Source: Panulirus ornatus
Lineage: Eukaryota > Arthropoda > Malacostraca > Decapoda > Palinuridae
Length of the DNA: 64,000 bases
NCBI RefSeq assembly: GCF_036320965.1
Contig: NC_092281.1
Span: forward strand, 6,904,392 to 6,968,391
Direction: 5' to 3'
Shown: positions 11,712-22,889 of the stretch, piece by piece
Position numbering within the stretch: the stretch's first letter is position 1
How the letters are laid out: the number at the start of each line of letters is the position of its first letter
Made by a program: the position numbers and the translations under genes
The notes under the pieces: generated by a model
The model's input: only the letters and a program-made list of their open reading frames with translations
Database searches by the model: none
Told to the model about the DNA's origin: nothing

Positions 11712-12110
11712 GAGTTTGTCCATAATCTTGTTGTCAGGATATGTGCTGGAGCATTCACAAACTGAGGTTAAGAGTATGGTGAACTTCTCGTGAATCTAAG
11801 GCGCAAAGAACTTGGCTTAAAATATCTCTCTTGGTTGCAACATAGAACTTGGCTTAAAATATCTCTCTTGGTTGCAACATGCACCAGCTAACTCTACACA
11901 TCAGTATGCTTTTACTGCTGAAAGGACGAAGGTGTATGATCAACATCCAAAGTTCTCTTAACATGATGAAAATTAATACCTTTAATGCTACTGTTCTGGA
12001 TACGATTCTGGAGGTAGGCATTGCTTGTTTCCCTTCCTGGAAGGTTCCTGAGACCAAACTTTGTAGGTAGTGGACTTGATGGGACTTGGAAGCCCAGAAG
12101 AATAACAAAG
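11712..12110 (+). pseudogene. C-terminal part of the decayed LINE
   Basis: About 11726-11880 reads LVVRICAGAFTN ... NLRRKELGLKYLSWLQH. This fits the block between RT and RNase H in I/Jockey elements, where a 'R..TGA....P' segment is followed by 'LRR..L...Y'. From 11940 to 12065 RRCMINIQSSL...VPETKLC continues plausibly. The strand and order match the RT pieces at 10.4-11.1 kb, so this is probably the same element. No DGS-type RNase H active-site block is seen downstream. Confidence 0.55.
11807..11880 (+). repeat. Perfect 37-bp tandem duplication
   Basis: The 37 bp starting AGAACTTGGCTTAAAATATC occur twice with no difference (11807-11843 and 11844-11880), inside the decayed LINE. The duplication must be recent relative to the decay of the element. 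Confidence 0.97.
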
Positions 12111-12930
12111 CACACAGATGAAAGAAGGTGCTGAAGTATGGCATCCATCCCTCAGTACGAATCGACAGTTGACCCCGGGTTACATAATGTAGGGGAAACT
12201 TGCTACAGCACATGACACCTGCAGTTGCAATATTACCGTCCAACTTTTACTAACGGCACGCAAGAAATGTAGAAACCTGAGTGTCATGTATGGGATATAT
12301 AGTAACAATGAAAGGATGAAAGATTTTGGAGAAATTTTAGACGAGTGTTAATGTAAAAGATAGATTTTTTTTTTTAAAGGACCCTAAGTATATAATTCTA
12401 CGCAGTTTAAAATTTTTAGATTTCTCATTCCTGCTGAAAAGTGCTGAATAACGTTTATCTTCCTTTAATGCGGTTCTAACACCCATCGTTGTCCATTCCT
12501 CTCCTGCTTCTAATCTGATGTAACACGTCCTCCACACCATCTCTGCCTCACTGGTCTGACACCCGTCGTCCTTACCATCCCTCACTCTGACCGACGCACC
12601 TCCTGTATCCCCTCCCCTCCCCTGCCCTGTCTAACCACACCCACGTCTCCTTGCGACGGTTCGCAGGAATACCTAGTGAGAAAACGACTTTCCCTGAATG
12701 TCGACATTCTTCTTTGGCGTCTAGGGTTGTTCGGAGTCATTCCTCAGGTTTCGCTGAACCGCTGCGGGTCGGTATCGGACCAGGTGAGATAAGTGTCTTA
12801 TCGCTGCTCCCAAGCACGATTGTCGAAGGTCGAGTCGAACCTTGCCTGGGGACGCGCGGTTCTAGCCAGGCGGTACATCATTTAGAACTAGTATCAGACC
12901 TGGGGAGATCATGATCGCATCGATCTTCGG
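12111..12930. other. Non-coding stretch
   Basis: AT-rich to 12420, then ordinary composition. No domain recognised. Confidence 0.45.
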
Positions 12931-13003
12931 TTCGGTATCAGAGAAGGAACCGAACCATGCTTCGGTATCAGGGAAGGAACCGATCCAAGCTTCGGTATCC
13001 TTG
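12931..13003 (+). repeat. Minisatellite, 30-bp unit, 2.4 copies
   Basis: TTCGGTATCAGAGAAGGAAC begins the first unit (12931-12960). The second (12961-12990) has three substitutions, and a partial third starts at 12991. Imperfect related text (GGTCGGTATCGGACC, GGTTCTAG) at 12750-12900 may be older units. Confidence 0.85.
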
Positions 13004-13527
13004 CTTGCATCACGCACTGTGAGGTATATATATATGATCCCTGATGGCTCGTGAGTGACTCTGAGACTTGGAGAGTATGATGACTGAAGAGCTACAAATC
13101 TTGCACGGCGAAGGTTGTGGGTTATTCCAGCCCCACCATACTGTTATGTTCATTATAATGTGTTGTAACCTCATTCCTCTCTTCTCTGCTTCCATTTTGT
13201 CTGATGTTATAGTTTTGACGAGAATATCGAAGGACGGTATATTTCCTGCGGATATGATCGATTTGTGAGGTGAAATATGGGAAGAAAGTGCGTTTGATGT
13301 GGCGAGTCCTTGCAACTACTTGCAGAAAGCTGTCTTAATAAGAGGAAAATAACACAAACATATAAGTGAATGGACACACACTCGAAGTGGTCAAGGTATA
13401 TTTAGGGTTGTTAATGGCAGTAAATGTCATCAGTAGCCAGTAACATTACAATTTGCCCTTACTAAGCATGCATCGAGAATATGTTGGCGGTCATTGATAT
13501 CGCACACTCGGATATATTACCCCAATT

Positions 13528-13530
<3 letters not shown>
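13004..13530. other. Non-coding stretch, nothing recognised
   Basis: Two overlapping open frames on opposite strands (13010-13315 and 13068-13268) carry no domain. Confidence 0.45.

Positions 13531-13601
<71 letters not shown>
13531..13601. repeat. (AT)n microsatellite
   Basis: Pure AT run of about 71 bp. Confidence 0.98.
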
Positions 13602-13604
<3 letters not shown>

Positions 13605-14208
13605 CGCGTAACGGCAGGTTAGTTATTTTGTAAGTCACTTTATTTCGCTTGGCATCATTTCACAGTTTCTATAATTGAGGATGGATCTTTGCCAGGTGGA
13701 TTACGTCATCATCTCTTACCAGATGGACTGTTCATGTCATGAGAATGTTATCACGTGGGCGATAGTTTAAATCAGTGCTAGACTCACTGCCAATATGTGG
13801 TCCACACAGTCAGCGTTAATAGCGTTAATCAGTAGTTGTATTTAAACGGCTAGAGTAACATGGGGTATGTGACTGTATAGGGTGGACTGGGGATCTCTCG
13901 TTAACATTATATGATGGTTCGATGCCTGGGGCAGAGAGACAAGATCCATCGTTATCTGATGCTCCTGCTTCAACCCCCTCAACTTTCAAGACGACGCCAC
14001 GTCATTTTCATGGACGTTGTGAGGCAAGGAAGCACGATCGGCCGTGGAGCCGACAGATCCTCAGTAAGAAGAGAACCTCTCGTTATGTTGTGCAAACAGG
14101 AAAATGTGGAACATCACCTCCCGTTCCTCTGGTCTCTGCTGCACATTAGTGCTCCTGGGTTAAACCATTCTCTCAGCACATAGAAGAAATGCCTGACCTG
14201 CTTCTGCA
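13602..14208. other. Non-coding stretch
   Basis: Nothing recognised. Open frames at 13911-14183 and 13922-14149 have no domain. Confidence 0.45.
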
Positions 14209-14390
14209 ACAAATGATAATGATAATAATAAGGATAATAGTAGTAGTAGTAATGATAATAATGGTAATAATAATAATAATGATAATGATTATAATAATGA
14301 TAATTAATGATAGTAATAATGATAGTAGTGATGATAATGATGATGATAGTAGTAATGATAATGATAGTAATAATGATAATAGAAGAATAA
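14209..14390. repeat. Imperfect trinucleotide array (GAT/AAT/AGT)n
   Basis: About 180 bp of mixed ATG, ATA and AGT triplets, open in all frames as Ile/Asn/Asp or Tyr runs. Confidence 0.95.
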
Positions 14391-15199
14391 GGTAGGCTCT
14401 TTGCATAAGTAGAAGAAGGAAAAAAAGTTATCTTCATTTCCTGTAGTTAAAAGATGGTTTTGAGAAAGTTAGCTGTGGTTCCTGGAGCTGAAAATTTACT
14501 TCTGCTGGAAATGTTGGCCGTCTTCCCCGTGGTTGCAACTTCCTCCTAAAACTTTGTATGTCCTTTTCTTCTCTTTAATCTCCCCCTTACCTGGTCCTCT
14601 CCAGTTCCTTACCTAAGGGGTCAAGGAAGGGCGGGTCGTCTTGAGACAAAGGCCCGAGCTAGACAAACGTTTGGCGAATTCCTGGTAATAGTTGGTATGC
14701 ACCCACCGACCAGCCAGCAGTACCACGGCTGTCCTATTCCCCTCCTTGGTCCATGTTACTATATTTGTCTCCTGTCTTACCTGCTCATAGGTTAGTGACA
14801 TTCAGTCCACTACCGCATATTCTCTCTCCGTCTCACACATAGCAGCATGGAATTTATTTTCTCTCACAGCTCTTAAGTTATCCTGCACCAACACAACCTG
14901 GCAGCGTTGATGTTATCTCCGCCGCTGAGTGGGACAGGTGCCAATAGGAAGGCTGAGTGTTTCCCGGGGCCCATATTGACTGTCATCAAGCAACTGGTGT
15001 CCACCTCACGGCTCCTTCTATGATCATTTCTGCGGTCGCAAGTCCAGCTGCTTCTCCTTTGCAAAGCACCATCTGTCTACTTCCTCAACGGCTCTGATTC
15101 TTTTCTCAGAAACCCACTTGAGTTACTTCCTTTCTTCACTTCGTAATTTGTTACTTTAATCTGTATCTTGTCCACGCCAGGGGTGTTGTTTGTCCTTAC
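14391..15199. other. Non-coding stretch
   Basis: No domain recognised. It may hold the decayed 5' part of the following LINE, but I cannot show that. Confidence 0.4.
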
Positions 15200-16972
15200 C
15201 GTAGTGCTGCTCTCCTTGCCGATCTTTGAGGCCCCCAGCTTCTATGGCTCATAATTCTTTCATTATCCCAGACTCTGTCTTTATGTATCACAACACTTTG
15301 ATTGTTTGACTTCCTGCCAGCAGGCGTTGTTCTCTTCACGTCCTTATGTAGAATTCTTCAGTGCTAGGGATCCCAGTGTAACTCACCACCACAAAGATTG
15401 GCGTGGCTCTGCTTGTGATGATGCCAATGATGCTGAGACTTTCTCTGTCACACCTTGATGGTCTGAGACAATTAGTTAAGCAGCCGAGACGAGTACCTGA
15501 GCGTCACGACCACAATTATAACACACTCGACCTCATTTTTTCTCCTTAACCCTAAACCTTCTCACCACGATTTGTACTGCCTCCTCCTGCTTTAGGGTCT
15601 TCTAACCTTAATAGTATTTCATTCACTTCCAGTTAGGCACTTCCACCTCTCCATCATCCACCCGCTTCCGAAACCCCATCTTCAGTACTGTTTAGGAGGG
15701 TTGTGTGGTTTTCATCAAGCAGCTTTTATACTGACTGTCCTGCTTCGTCGGCTGGAATGTCTTCAGGTGTGCTGACCATATGATGGTCATCTTGGGACGG
15801 ATGGACTCTTGCGTCCCTTCTGCTAGACCTTTGTCCCTTTAATCTTGGCCTGGTGGGTGTTAGTTGCATCTGGGACAGAGCACATCAGGGCCTGAAAGTC
15901 TTTTTTTTCTCCTTCATATCTGGATCATTATAATTCTGTCGAAGCCAAGCACGCTGACATGAAAAGAAATGTACTGATTTGAATTCATCTTTTGCTGGTG
16001 AATATTTTAGATCCTGTCATAAACATCTACATCTTCAGTGTAACATTATCTCGTTCTCCTTACTTATCCCTCCATAACCAAGTCGTCAGTTTACAAAGCC
16101 GGTCTTTCTTCCAAATTTACTTTAGACGATTCCACTTCTAGTCTTCCCCTTCCCTCGACGGAACCAGTGGTCTCTCCCATATCTTACGTATGTAAGGGTT
16201 TAAGGGGTTCTATCCCAACTGCACATGAATTAAGCGCATGGACAGGAAGGCGCATCTCTCGTGGCCTGGAAGAGCGTGTCTCTGGGCTCCCTTCGATCTT
16301 GGCTTGCCTGCTTCGTCTGAGTAAAAACTCAAACATTTCCCCTCTCTTTGGAAGTCTGACCTGGGTTTATCCCGTCCCCTAAGGAGACCACCCCAACCCT
16401 TCTTAACTCTCTCCCCATCGCTCTCACCTCTGCAATCTCAACTTTTTTTTGAGACTCACTTTTCTTAGATACTTAATATCTCATTTCCTTCCCTCAGATC
16501 AAGGTATCAAGATTATAAGTTAACCCAGCGAACCCCGAATACTTTTTTGTGTTACGTGAGTCTCTGTTACACGAGTTGTAACGTCGTCCACGTCGCTGTT
16601 ACCATCCACGTTCAGTGGTGCATCTCACAGCTTCAGGTCTGGTGTGGTCATATGTCAGGTCTGGGGCGGCCTGGTGTCAGGTCTGATGTGGTCTTATGTC
16701 AGGTCTGATGTGGTCTTGTGTGTGGAAGTCGTTTTCGTGGGGGGAAGGTCAACTAGTGATCTGCTGTGAATCTTTTGTCGTGGCCTTCGACATGTCCAGA
16801 ACATTTGACAGTGGGTGGCACAAGTCTTTGCACAGTAAACTCACTTCCTTTGACTTGTCTACTTCTTTTTGTTCGATGCGTCGTTTTCTGTCTGTTCATC
16901 CCATTGCTGCAGTCGTTGATGCATCATCATCATCCTATAAACACTGGTGTTCCGCAGGGTTCTCGTCTGTCA

Positions 16973-17064
<92 letters not shown>

Positions 17065-17170
17065 AAGGATCAGTTGACAACATGCAACCATCTGCACTCT
17101 CATGCTGACCATTCTTCTCTCCTTACCTCACATCACGCATTCCATCACGTGGTTTCAACATCTTTTTCTC
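15200..17170 (+). pseudogene. Decayed Jockey/CR1-like LINE ORF2 (endonuclease + RT)
   Basis: Conserved blocks appear in order on the + strand, with frameshifts and stops. (1) At 15378-15545 THHHKDWRGSA..., then LDGLRQLVKQPRRVPERHDH and NYNTLDLIFS, matches the C-terminal half of the apurinic-type endonuclease of these LINEs (N.H..W, QLV..PTR.P, NTLDL). (2) At 16360-16441 VYPVP..GDHPNPS...LPIALTSAIS matches the RT entry block (P.PKKGD..NP.NYRPI.L.S). (3) GRSTSDLL at 16744-16767. (4) ESFVVAFDMSRTFDSGWHKS from 16770, the block A position with its aspartate. (5) INTGVPQGSRLSS (16940-16975), block B. (6) After a TC microsatellite, LHSHADHSS (17090-17116) stands where the catalytic YADD should be, with both flanking residues changed. 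It is non-functional. The name Jockey versus CR1 is uncertain. Confidence 0.8.
16977..17060. repeat. (TC)n microsatellite inside LINE RT
   Basis: About 84 bp of TC lies between the VPQGS block and the degraded ADD block of the LINE described at 15200-17170. The frame after the run continues RT-like sequence, so the run replaced or expanded from the pyrimidine-rich codons of the segment after VPQGS. Confidence 0.97.
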
Positions 17171-18540
17171 TCTCATTCCATACCCATACAACGTAGTTTA
17201 GAGAAGATCGCGAATGCTGGCATTCTACTTGTACTGGCCTGTGGTCATTACTGCACCATCTTGCTCACCAGCTGTTTGGGCTGTAACTTTAAGACGTCAT
17301 CTCACGCCCGGGAGTACAGTTGGGCGTCAGGTGGTCGGAGCGGAGCACTGCGCACTGTCTGTTGTTCGTTGAACTATCGTGCGATAAAAGAAGAAAAAAA
17401 AGGGATAATGCAAATCCATAATAGAACATTTGACTCAAGGATATCAGGTCCTTACTCGGGGTATGAAGAAGTGGCCTCGCCAAGCAACCATCCCGTCCAA
17501 AGCGAGTGTGACGGTAAACTAAGGTTGGACAGACTGTTGGAGGATTACCACTGTTCCGTGTCGTGAGAGCCGCGTCTAAATATAGGACCGTGGACGCATG
17601 AGGAAACTCGGGTGACACTGTCCTTTATTAAGGGTCAGTGGTTCATAAAACCTCTTTAAGCGCGGCGATACGATCCCCCTGGAGTAGGACGACCCATAAG
17701 AAGGCCTGGCCATCATTATTATTAGCGCGAGGGTCGTACCGTCGTGCTTGTAGGTAAAGGAGGTAGGTATACCATGGGTAGGGCTGGGCAGGGTAGGAAG
17801 GGCGGGGGCGAGGACAGTTATAGCCCGGGGCAACGTTGTGCAACACGTTGGTTGTGTTGAGTCAGGCAGAGGAGGAGGAGGAGGAGGAGGACAGGTGGTG
17901 GCGATGCCTTCATCACTCACACTCGCCCGGGAATTTCCGTCTGGGGGCGGGGTGTTGTCATGACAGACTAGCGTGTGTATATAATGAAATTCAGTATTTT
18001 CGAGAGAAAATAGAAGCCATTTCCTTTTCCTGATTATTACACATACACCTTACATTGAGTAATTTTTGTCACGTAATGATACTTCAGCATTGGTTACGTT
18101 AACGACCGTGATGAACTTGTTAGTGAACATGGTTATCTCTAGTAAACGGGGTGGGGGGAGGGGTAGAAATATTTACCAAGATCTCTTAAATAAAGGTCGA
18201 AGTATTCAGATATTTGAGTATTCTCCCCTGAACATCTTCCATCCCATGGGGCAGAATAAACAAGAGAAAGATGAAAAACGTTGTAAGAAAATTGATTTAC
18301 AGTAACCCGAATATATTTACCAAATATTTTGGACACATGAATGATATAGATCGATCCAGTAAAAAGCACACGAAAGAAAGAGAGAAAAATCTTGCGCCGT
18401 CTGGTACTAGATGATGTAATCGAGGCCATATCGAGCAGGACGCCTTAGATATAACATGGGAAATCCTGCGATGTGAACAGGATTGTCGTCTCTAATGCCG
18501 CAGTGTATGCATCTGTGATGGCCCTTAGACCCGTCTGGGT
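17171..18540. other. Non-coding stretch
   Basis: No gene recognised. A (GAG)n patch lies at about 17871-17890. Weak single copies of the 21-bp motif are listed separately. Confidence 0.45.
17728..17755 (+). repeat. Single copy of the 21-bp motif
   Basis: GAGGGTCGTACCGTCGTGCT is an almost exact plus-oriented copy. A degraded minus-oriented partner (GGCGATACGATCCCC) lies at about 17662-17676. Confidence 0.75.
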
Positions 18541-18828
18541 CCAGAACCCATGTTATCGGCCGTACCGTTGGGCCCGGACCGTTTATTGGTCTTGCCGTTG
18601 GCTGTTTGGCCGTTATTGGCCTTAACGTTGGCGACTGCACCGTAACAGGTACTCATGCCACCTGGGCCGTTACTGGTCGTACCGTTTATGAGTGGACCGT
18701 TACTGATCGTACCGTGGGTGACTGTACCGTTGATGGTCGTACCGTTTATGAGTGGACCGTTACTGATCGTACCGTCGGTCACTGGAATGTTAGAGGTCTC
18801 ACCGTTAGCGACTTGACCATTACATGCC
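18541..18828 (+). repeat. 15-bp minisatellite with 60-bp higher-order unit
   Basis: From 18664 to 18828 eleven consecutive 15-bp units are in phase (consensus GTACCGTTACTGATC). Units 18679-18738 and 18739-18798 form a four-unit, 60-bp higher-order repeat: the first two monomers are identical between the two, the third and fourth differ. Less regular units extend left to about 18541. On the minus strand this gives an open frame with an ISNGP/LINGT five-residue repeat, probably only a by-product of the 15-bp unit. The core TCGTACCGT is shared with the dispersed 21-bp motif. Confidence 0.93.
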
Positions 18829-21072
18829 CAATTCACGGGCCGATCCGATAGTGGCTGAACCTTCGTTGCCTGAACACCTCCAGACTATTACCTTAGAAAG
18901 AGGGCTAACCACGGACGGTTCTCGTAGCTCAAGAACTGATGGAGTTGATGGAATCAGGGGAAGTAATATCTGGTCGCCAGAAGGTTCGGTTGGTGTCATT
19001 TCGTCCAGTCAGCAGCAGCTGCCCGTTAGCTCTAACGACGTCTCGTGGCCAGTTGGGGAATCGTCCGGCGAGCAGAGTGGACGAGCCAAATGCATTGCCC
19101 GGTTGCTGGGTCAGCGGTCTGTTGCTAGGCGAGGGGGAAGGGGGAGGGGCATAGTGCTGACCCAAGGCGAATGGCTGGCTGGCTGGCTGGTGGTCTAAGG
19201 AGCATAGTTCTGGTGCCCTTAAGGTGTTCGTACCGGGACGAACGTGACCGGGATGAGTGGTCCCAGCCTTGCCTCCCAGCTCACGTAATTGTGGTTGGTG
19301 CTGACGAGGGGGGAGGGGGGAGCGCCTGACGAGCGTTATCAGACTGGCTGGCTGGTCTAGTGCTACAAGTGCCTTGAAGATAACAATAGAGATAATGATG
19401 ACTATAGGGAAGTAAACGTGAGGGTGGTTACGTAAACGACTGGACGATTTTGAAAAGAACATAATAACAATACTGCAGTGTATGAATACTAAGGATGACA
19501 GGTGGTCGTAAGACTACGGAAAAGGCATATTATCAAGAACAGTTCTTCTCTAGTTTTGAAACAAAATTATGATAATTGTATTTCATTGTTTACTTATTAT
19601 TATTGTTATTATCATTATTAGTGTTTGTAGTTGGAGTAGTAGTATTAATATGTTGAATCCCCGCAAAGGACGCGCCTGGGATAAACAAAGGCACGTGGCT
19701 TGGCGAGAGTAAAAGGTAACATCTGGCAACTAAATGGTGGGACTAGAACACTCGCGTCTCATTGGTTGACGCAGCCGTGACGTGTGGTTCACCATTCGAG
19801 GAAGGGGGGCGGGGGGGGGGGGGATACAAGTAGCGGCGTTGGAATTAACGTTTCGAGTTTCCTGCTGGAGTTGCGTACGTCATACGGTTTTTGATTCTCT
19901 CTTTTCAGGAAGAGGAATGAAACGTCTGTATCAAATATTCTTCACATTGAAGGTTTGATATTATGTTATAAAGTCTTGGTTAATAAAGTTTGATGCGTAG
20001 CCATCATAGAAAAAGCAATCTTCCACTAGTGAAGGGTTTGGATATATTGTACCCAAATCTCTGTTTATTGGACGTTTTATTTGTTATAGATGAAGGGTAA
20101 GGAATTTAGAAGAAAATATTACGCAACAGATTTTTTCATGAAGGAAGTGATACAACAATTGCCTCGTTTCAGTCTCTTATCAAGATTGTTGTGCACACGT
20201 CAGCAGGGTTGCTTTGCGGGTGGTTATAACCTCCCCCCCTCCCCCCTTAGCACGACAGTATATATGTACATCTAATGAGCACGGTTGAACAAGGGTCTGG
20301 TCAGAGGTCAGTATATCGTACTCAAAGGTAGTTTTCTCAAGAATGAGGACAGCTAGCTATTTGGATGCTCACGTAAGTGTGGGATGTAGTTAGGTGGTTA
20401 CATCTGATTAATGTGAACTGTTTGGATATTGAGCCAGACCTCGAAAACCACACACGTGGCAGATGGATTGCAGCCAAAAATTCTTGATGTACGCAGTGGC
20501 GCAGCTTTGAGTTTTCTTAAGAGGGGTTTGGGCTGAGGCTATATACGCCAGCATCCTCGCCAGACAGGAAATACGTAGGCGGAGGACTAACCTTGCTTGC
20601 TCAAAGATAACGCTGGAGGGAGCAAGTCCACGTCGTCTATTCTCCCTTGTGTGGGACCTCCTGAAGGAATAACGTATGAAGAAATGTGGACATATACACA
20701 TTCTGATGGCTTGTGAAATATGAAATTGTAGACATTTAATAAGTGGCGAGAAAATCCGTAAAGCACTCAGTAGAAAACCCGTAGTTCCCTCAGTGTATTT
20801 TAGACACACATTTTCTCTATTGTATGCTTGAAAAAGAAGAACCCAGCTCGTCTGGGTTGATCCTCCATTTTCCACATGATGCACAAAGCCTTGTTTTTAA
20901 TTTTCGTCAGAGTTTTTACAACATGGTGAGATAACTGGCAACTGTGCGTTCTGTTCCCTCCCGTGATTGGTTGACAGTCGCTCGCAGTCATTGGTGTGTG
21001 AATTTTCATCTGGCCAATGGCAGGGCGGACATCCCCAACTGTTATTGGAAAAAAAGTAACACATGCTGGGGG
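18829..21072. other. Non-coding stretch
   Basis: No recognisable gene. Poly-G with one C interruption at 19805-19823. (CTGG)n at 19172-19190. The 158-codon minus-strand frame at 20408-20884 and the 177-codon frame at 18929-19462 have no domain. Confidence 0.45.
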
Positions 21073-21246
21073 TAAATAACGAACACGTCGTGTTGATAAA
21101 TAATGAACACGTGACGTGGGTAAACGTCAAACATGTCGTGTTGGTAAATATTGAGCACGTGGTGCGGGTAAACAAACCCTGCGCACGTGGAGCGAGGTAA
21201 ATATTGACCACATGATGCACGTAAACACAGCAAGTGGTGCTGCTGG
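21073..21246 (-). repeat. Minisatellite, 24-bp unit
   Basis: Seven units: five are exactly 24 bp, one is 29 and one is 25 bp. They start TAAATA or TAAAC and carry a CACGT-G-type core (TAAATATTGAGCACGTGGTG). Because 24 is a multiple of three the minus strand is open with an eight-residue repeat (IYQHDVF-like), which I read as an artefact. Confidence 0.93.
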
Positions 21247-21669
21247 GAGCCCCCTCCACCGCCATGATAGTTACTGGTACCGTCATGACGTTCCGCTGGT
21301 ATTTACCATCTGCCAGGCGTTCTTCGTATCATGAATCCACCTGGTGGACCCAGGTATTGCCACCAAGCTATGTGGTTATTCTTGTTATTGTGAAGCAACG
21401 TACGTGATACTGACATGGAATAACGGGAATAGGATGGGATTCCAAATTTCAATCAGCCGCTGACTGTGTGTACCTTATTAAAGCAGTGGTTGGGATATTC
21501 CATGTTATCAGAGTGTGGTAACTGTTATTGCCTGTGGTATGAGCGCGCGCGTTATCGTTCATCATTGTGATAACTCTGGGATTGTAGGATGTCGTGATAC
21601 CCCTCATGTTATCCTTGAGTCGTCATGGTATCAGATATAAGATGGAATTTGATATATTGTTATCATTAA

Positions 21670-21809
21670 GATATGACTATAGTCTTATATGGGATTATCT
21701 TTGTGACATGACTATAATGTCATCGGGGATTACCTTTGTGACATTACTATAGTGTCATCTGGGATTACCTTTGTGACATTACTATTGTGTCATCTGGGAT
21801 TACCTTTGT
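21670..21809 (+). repeat. Minisatellite, four exact-length 35-bp units
   Basis: Units 21670-21704, 21705-21739, 21740-21774 and 21775-21809. Units 3 and 4 differ at one base. Each carries a GACATTACTATAGTGTC imperfect dyad followed by GGGATTACCTTTGT. Confidence 0.95.
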
Positions 21810-22046
21810 AGAATCAAGGGCGTGTGATTATTCTGACGATCATTGAATTATGAAATTTGTTGCCACCGGTTGATATGGTTGGTTGTGATGCCATTTGTGA
21901 CGGGAGATAATTTTGGGCTTCGTTCTGTTATCCTGAATTATCGAAGTCATAAATTCTGTGGTGATGGTGTACAGCACGGGCGGCCGCCCGAGAATTACTC
22001 TCGGTCGCAGTATTATTAGCGTGGGTTATTGTTGAAACCATAGGAT

Positions 22047-22062
22047 GCGTGTGTGTGTGTGT

Positions 22063-22101
<39 letters not shown>
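22047..22101. repeat. (GT)n microsatellite
   Basis: GT run with one GG interruption. Confidence 0.97.
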
Positions 22102-22104
<3 letters not shown>

Positions 22105-22177
22105 TATCATTTTGTACTGCACGGAGAGATGGTGTTTTACTCCTGGGTCCCATTTTTTTAACATTCTTTATCATATA

Positions 22178-22183
<6 letters not shown>

Positions 22184-22247
<64 letters not shown>
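22184..22247. repeat. (AT)n microsatellite
   Basis: Pure AT run of about 64 bp. Confidence 0.98.
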
Positions 22248-22249
<2 letters not shown>

Positions 22250-22723
22250 CTTGGGACATAAGACAGATTGGTAAATCCTGGTATATGTATTAATCATACA
22301 TGGTGGGAGTTATATTTAGTTGATTACCACACAGGATGATGACGTATAGTCCACGCCGTCCTTGGCCTCTGACTTTTGGAAATGATTGCCTGAGTGATGA
22401 AATCCAGTATAGTTATCCGCTAGCTTTTGCTCCAAGCGCTCCGTTTTCTTTCGTCCTGAGCGGAGTAAGATTGCATTTAAAATTGAGAATTGTTTGCAAC
22501 GAAAGTGCTTCTCCTCCTCTACCACGAGTCGTGGGAGATGGAGGGAGTGATGTCGTCGTAAGACACACACACTCGTGCTCACGGTTCCTGTCGTTTGGTA
22601 ATATGAAATCACATCCAGTTAGTCAACTGCCTCTTAGAATGGTGGGGTTCAGGATGAGCAACTGGGGTGTAACGCCCACGAGATTGTGGCTTGTTGGTTT
22701 CCCGTTCTCGTCCCTCTGAAATT

Positions 22724-22724
<1 letters not shown>
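22248..22724. other. Non-coding stretch
   Basis: Open frames of 98 and 127 codons on opposite strands overlap; neither shows a domain. Confidence 0.45.

Positions 22725-22781
<57 letters not shown>
22725..22781. repeat. (GT)n microsatellite
   Basis: Pure GT run of about 57 bp. Confidence 0.98.
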
Positions 22782-22784
<3 letters not shown>

Positions 22785-22889
22785 GAAAGATATAATGGTT
22801 GAAAATTATTCTTTTTACAACATTAACCTCATTTTCAGTATGATTGGGAGAGAGACGACCTAGGATTAGCAGAACCTTCCTTGATGTTG

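Noticed and set aside
18525..18836. Minus-strand frame with a five-residue NGT/NGP repeat, resembling a repeat protein
   Set aside because: Fully explained by a 15-bp minisatellite being a multiple of three; the frame has no flanking unique coding sequence.
18929..19462. 177-codon minus-strand open frame
   Set aside because: Low-complexity Pro/Ser/Arg composition over GC-rich DNA, no recognised family, overlapped by frames on the other strand.
20408..20884. 158-codon minus-strand open frame
   Set aside because: No domain, signal peptide or conserved motif; flanked by stretches without coding character.
21042..21233. Minus-strand frame with an eight-residue IYQHDVF-like repeat
   Set aside because: By-product of a 24-bp minisatellite; other frames are open too.
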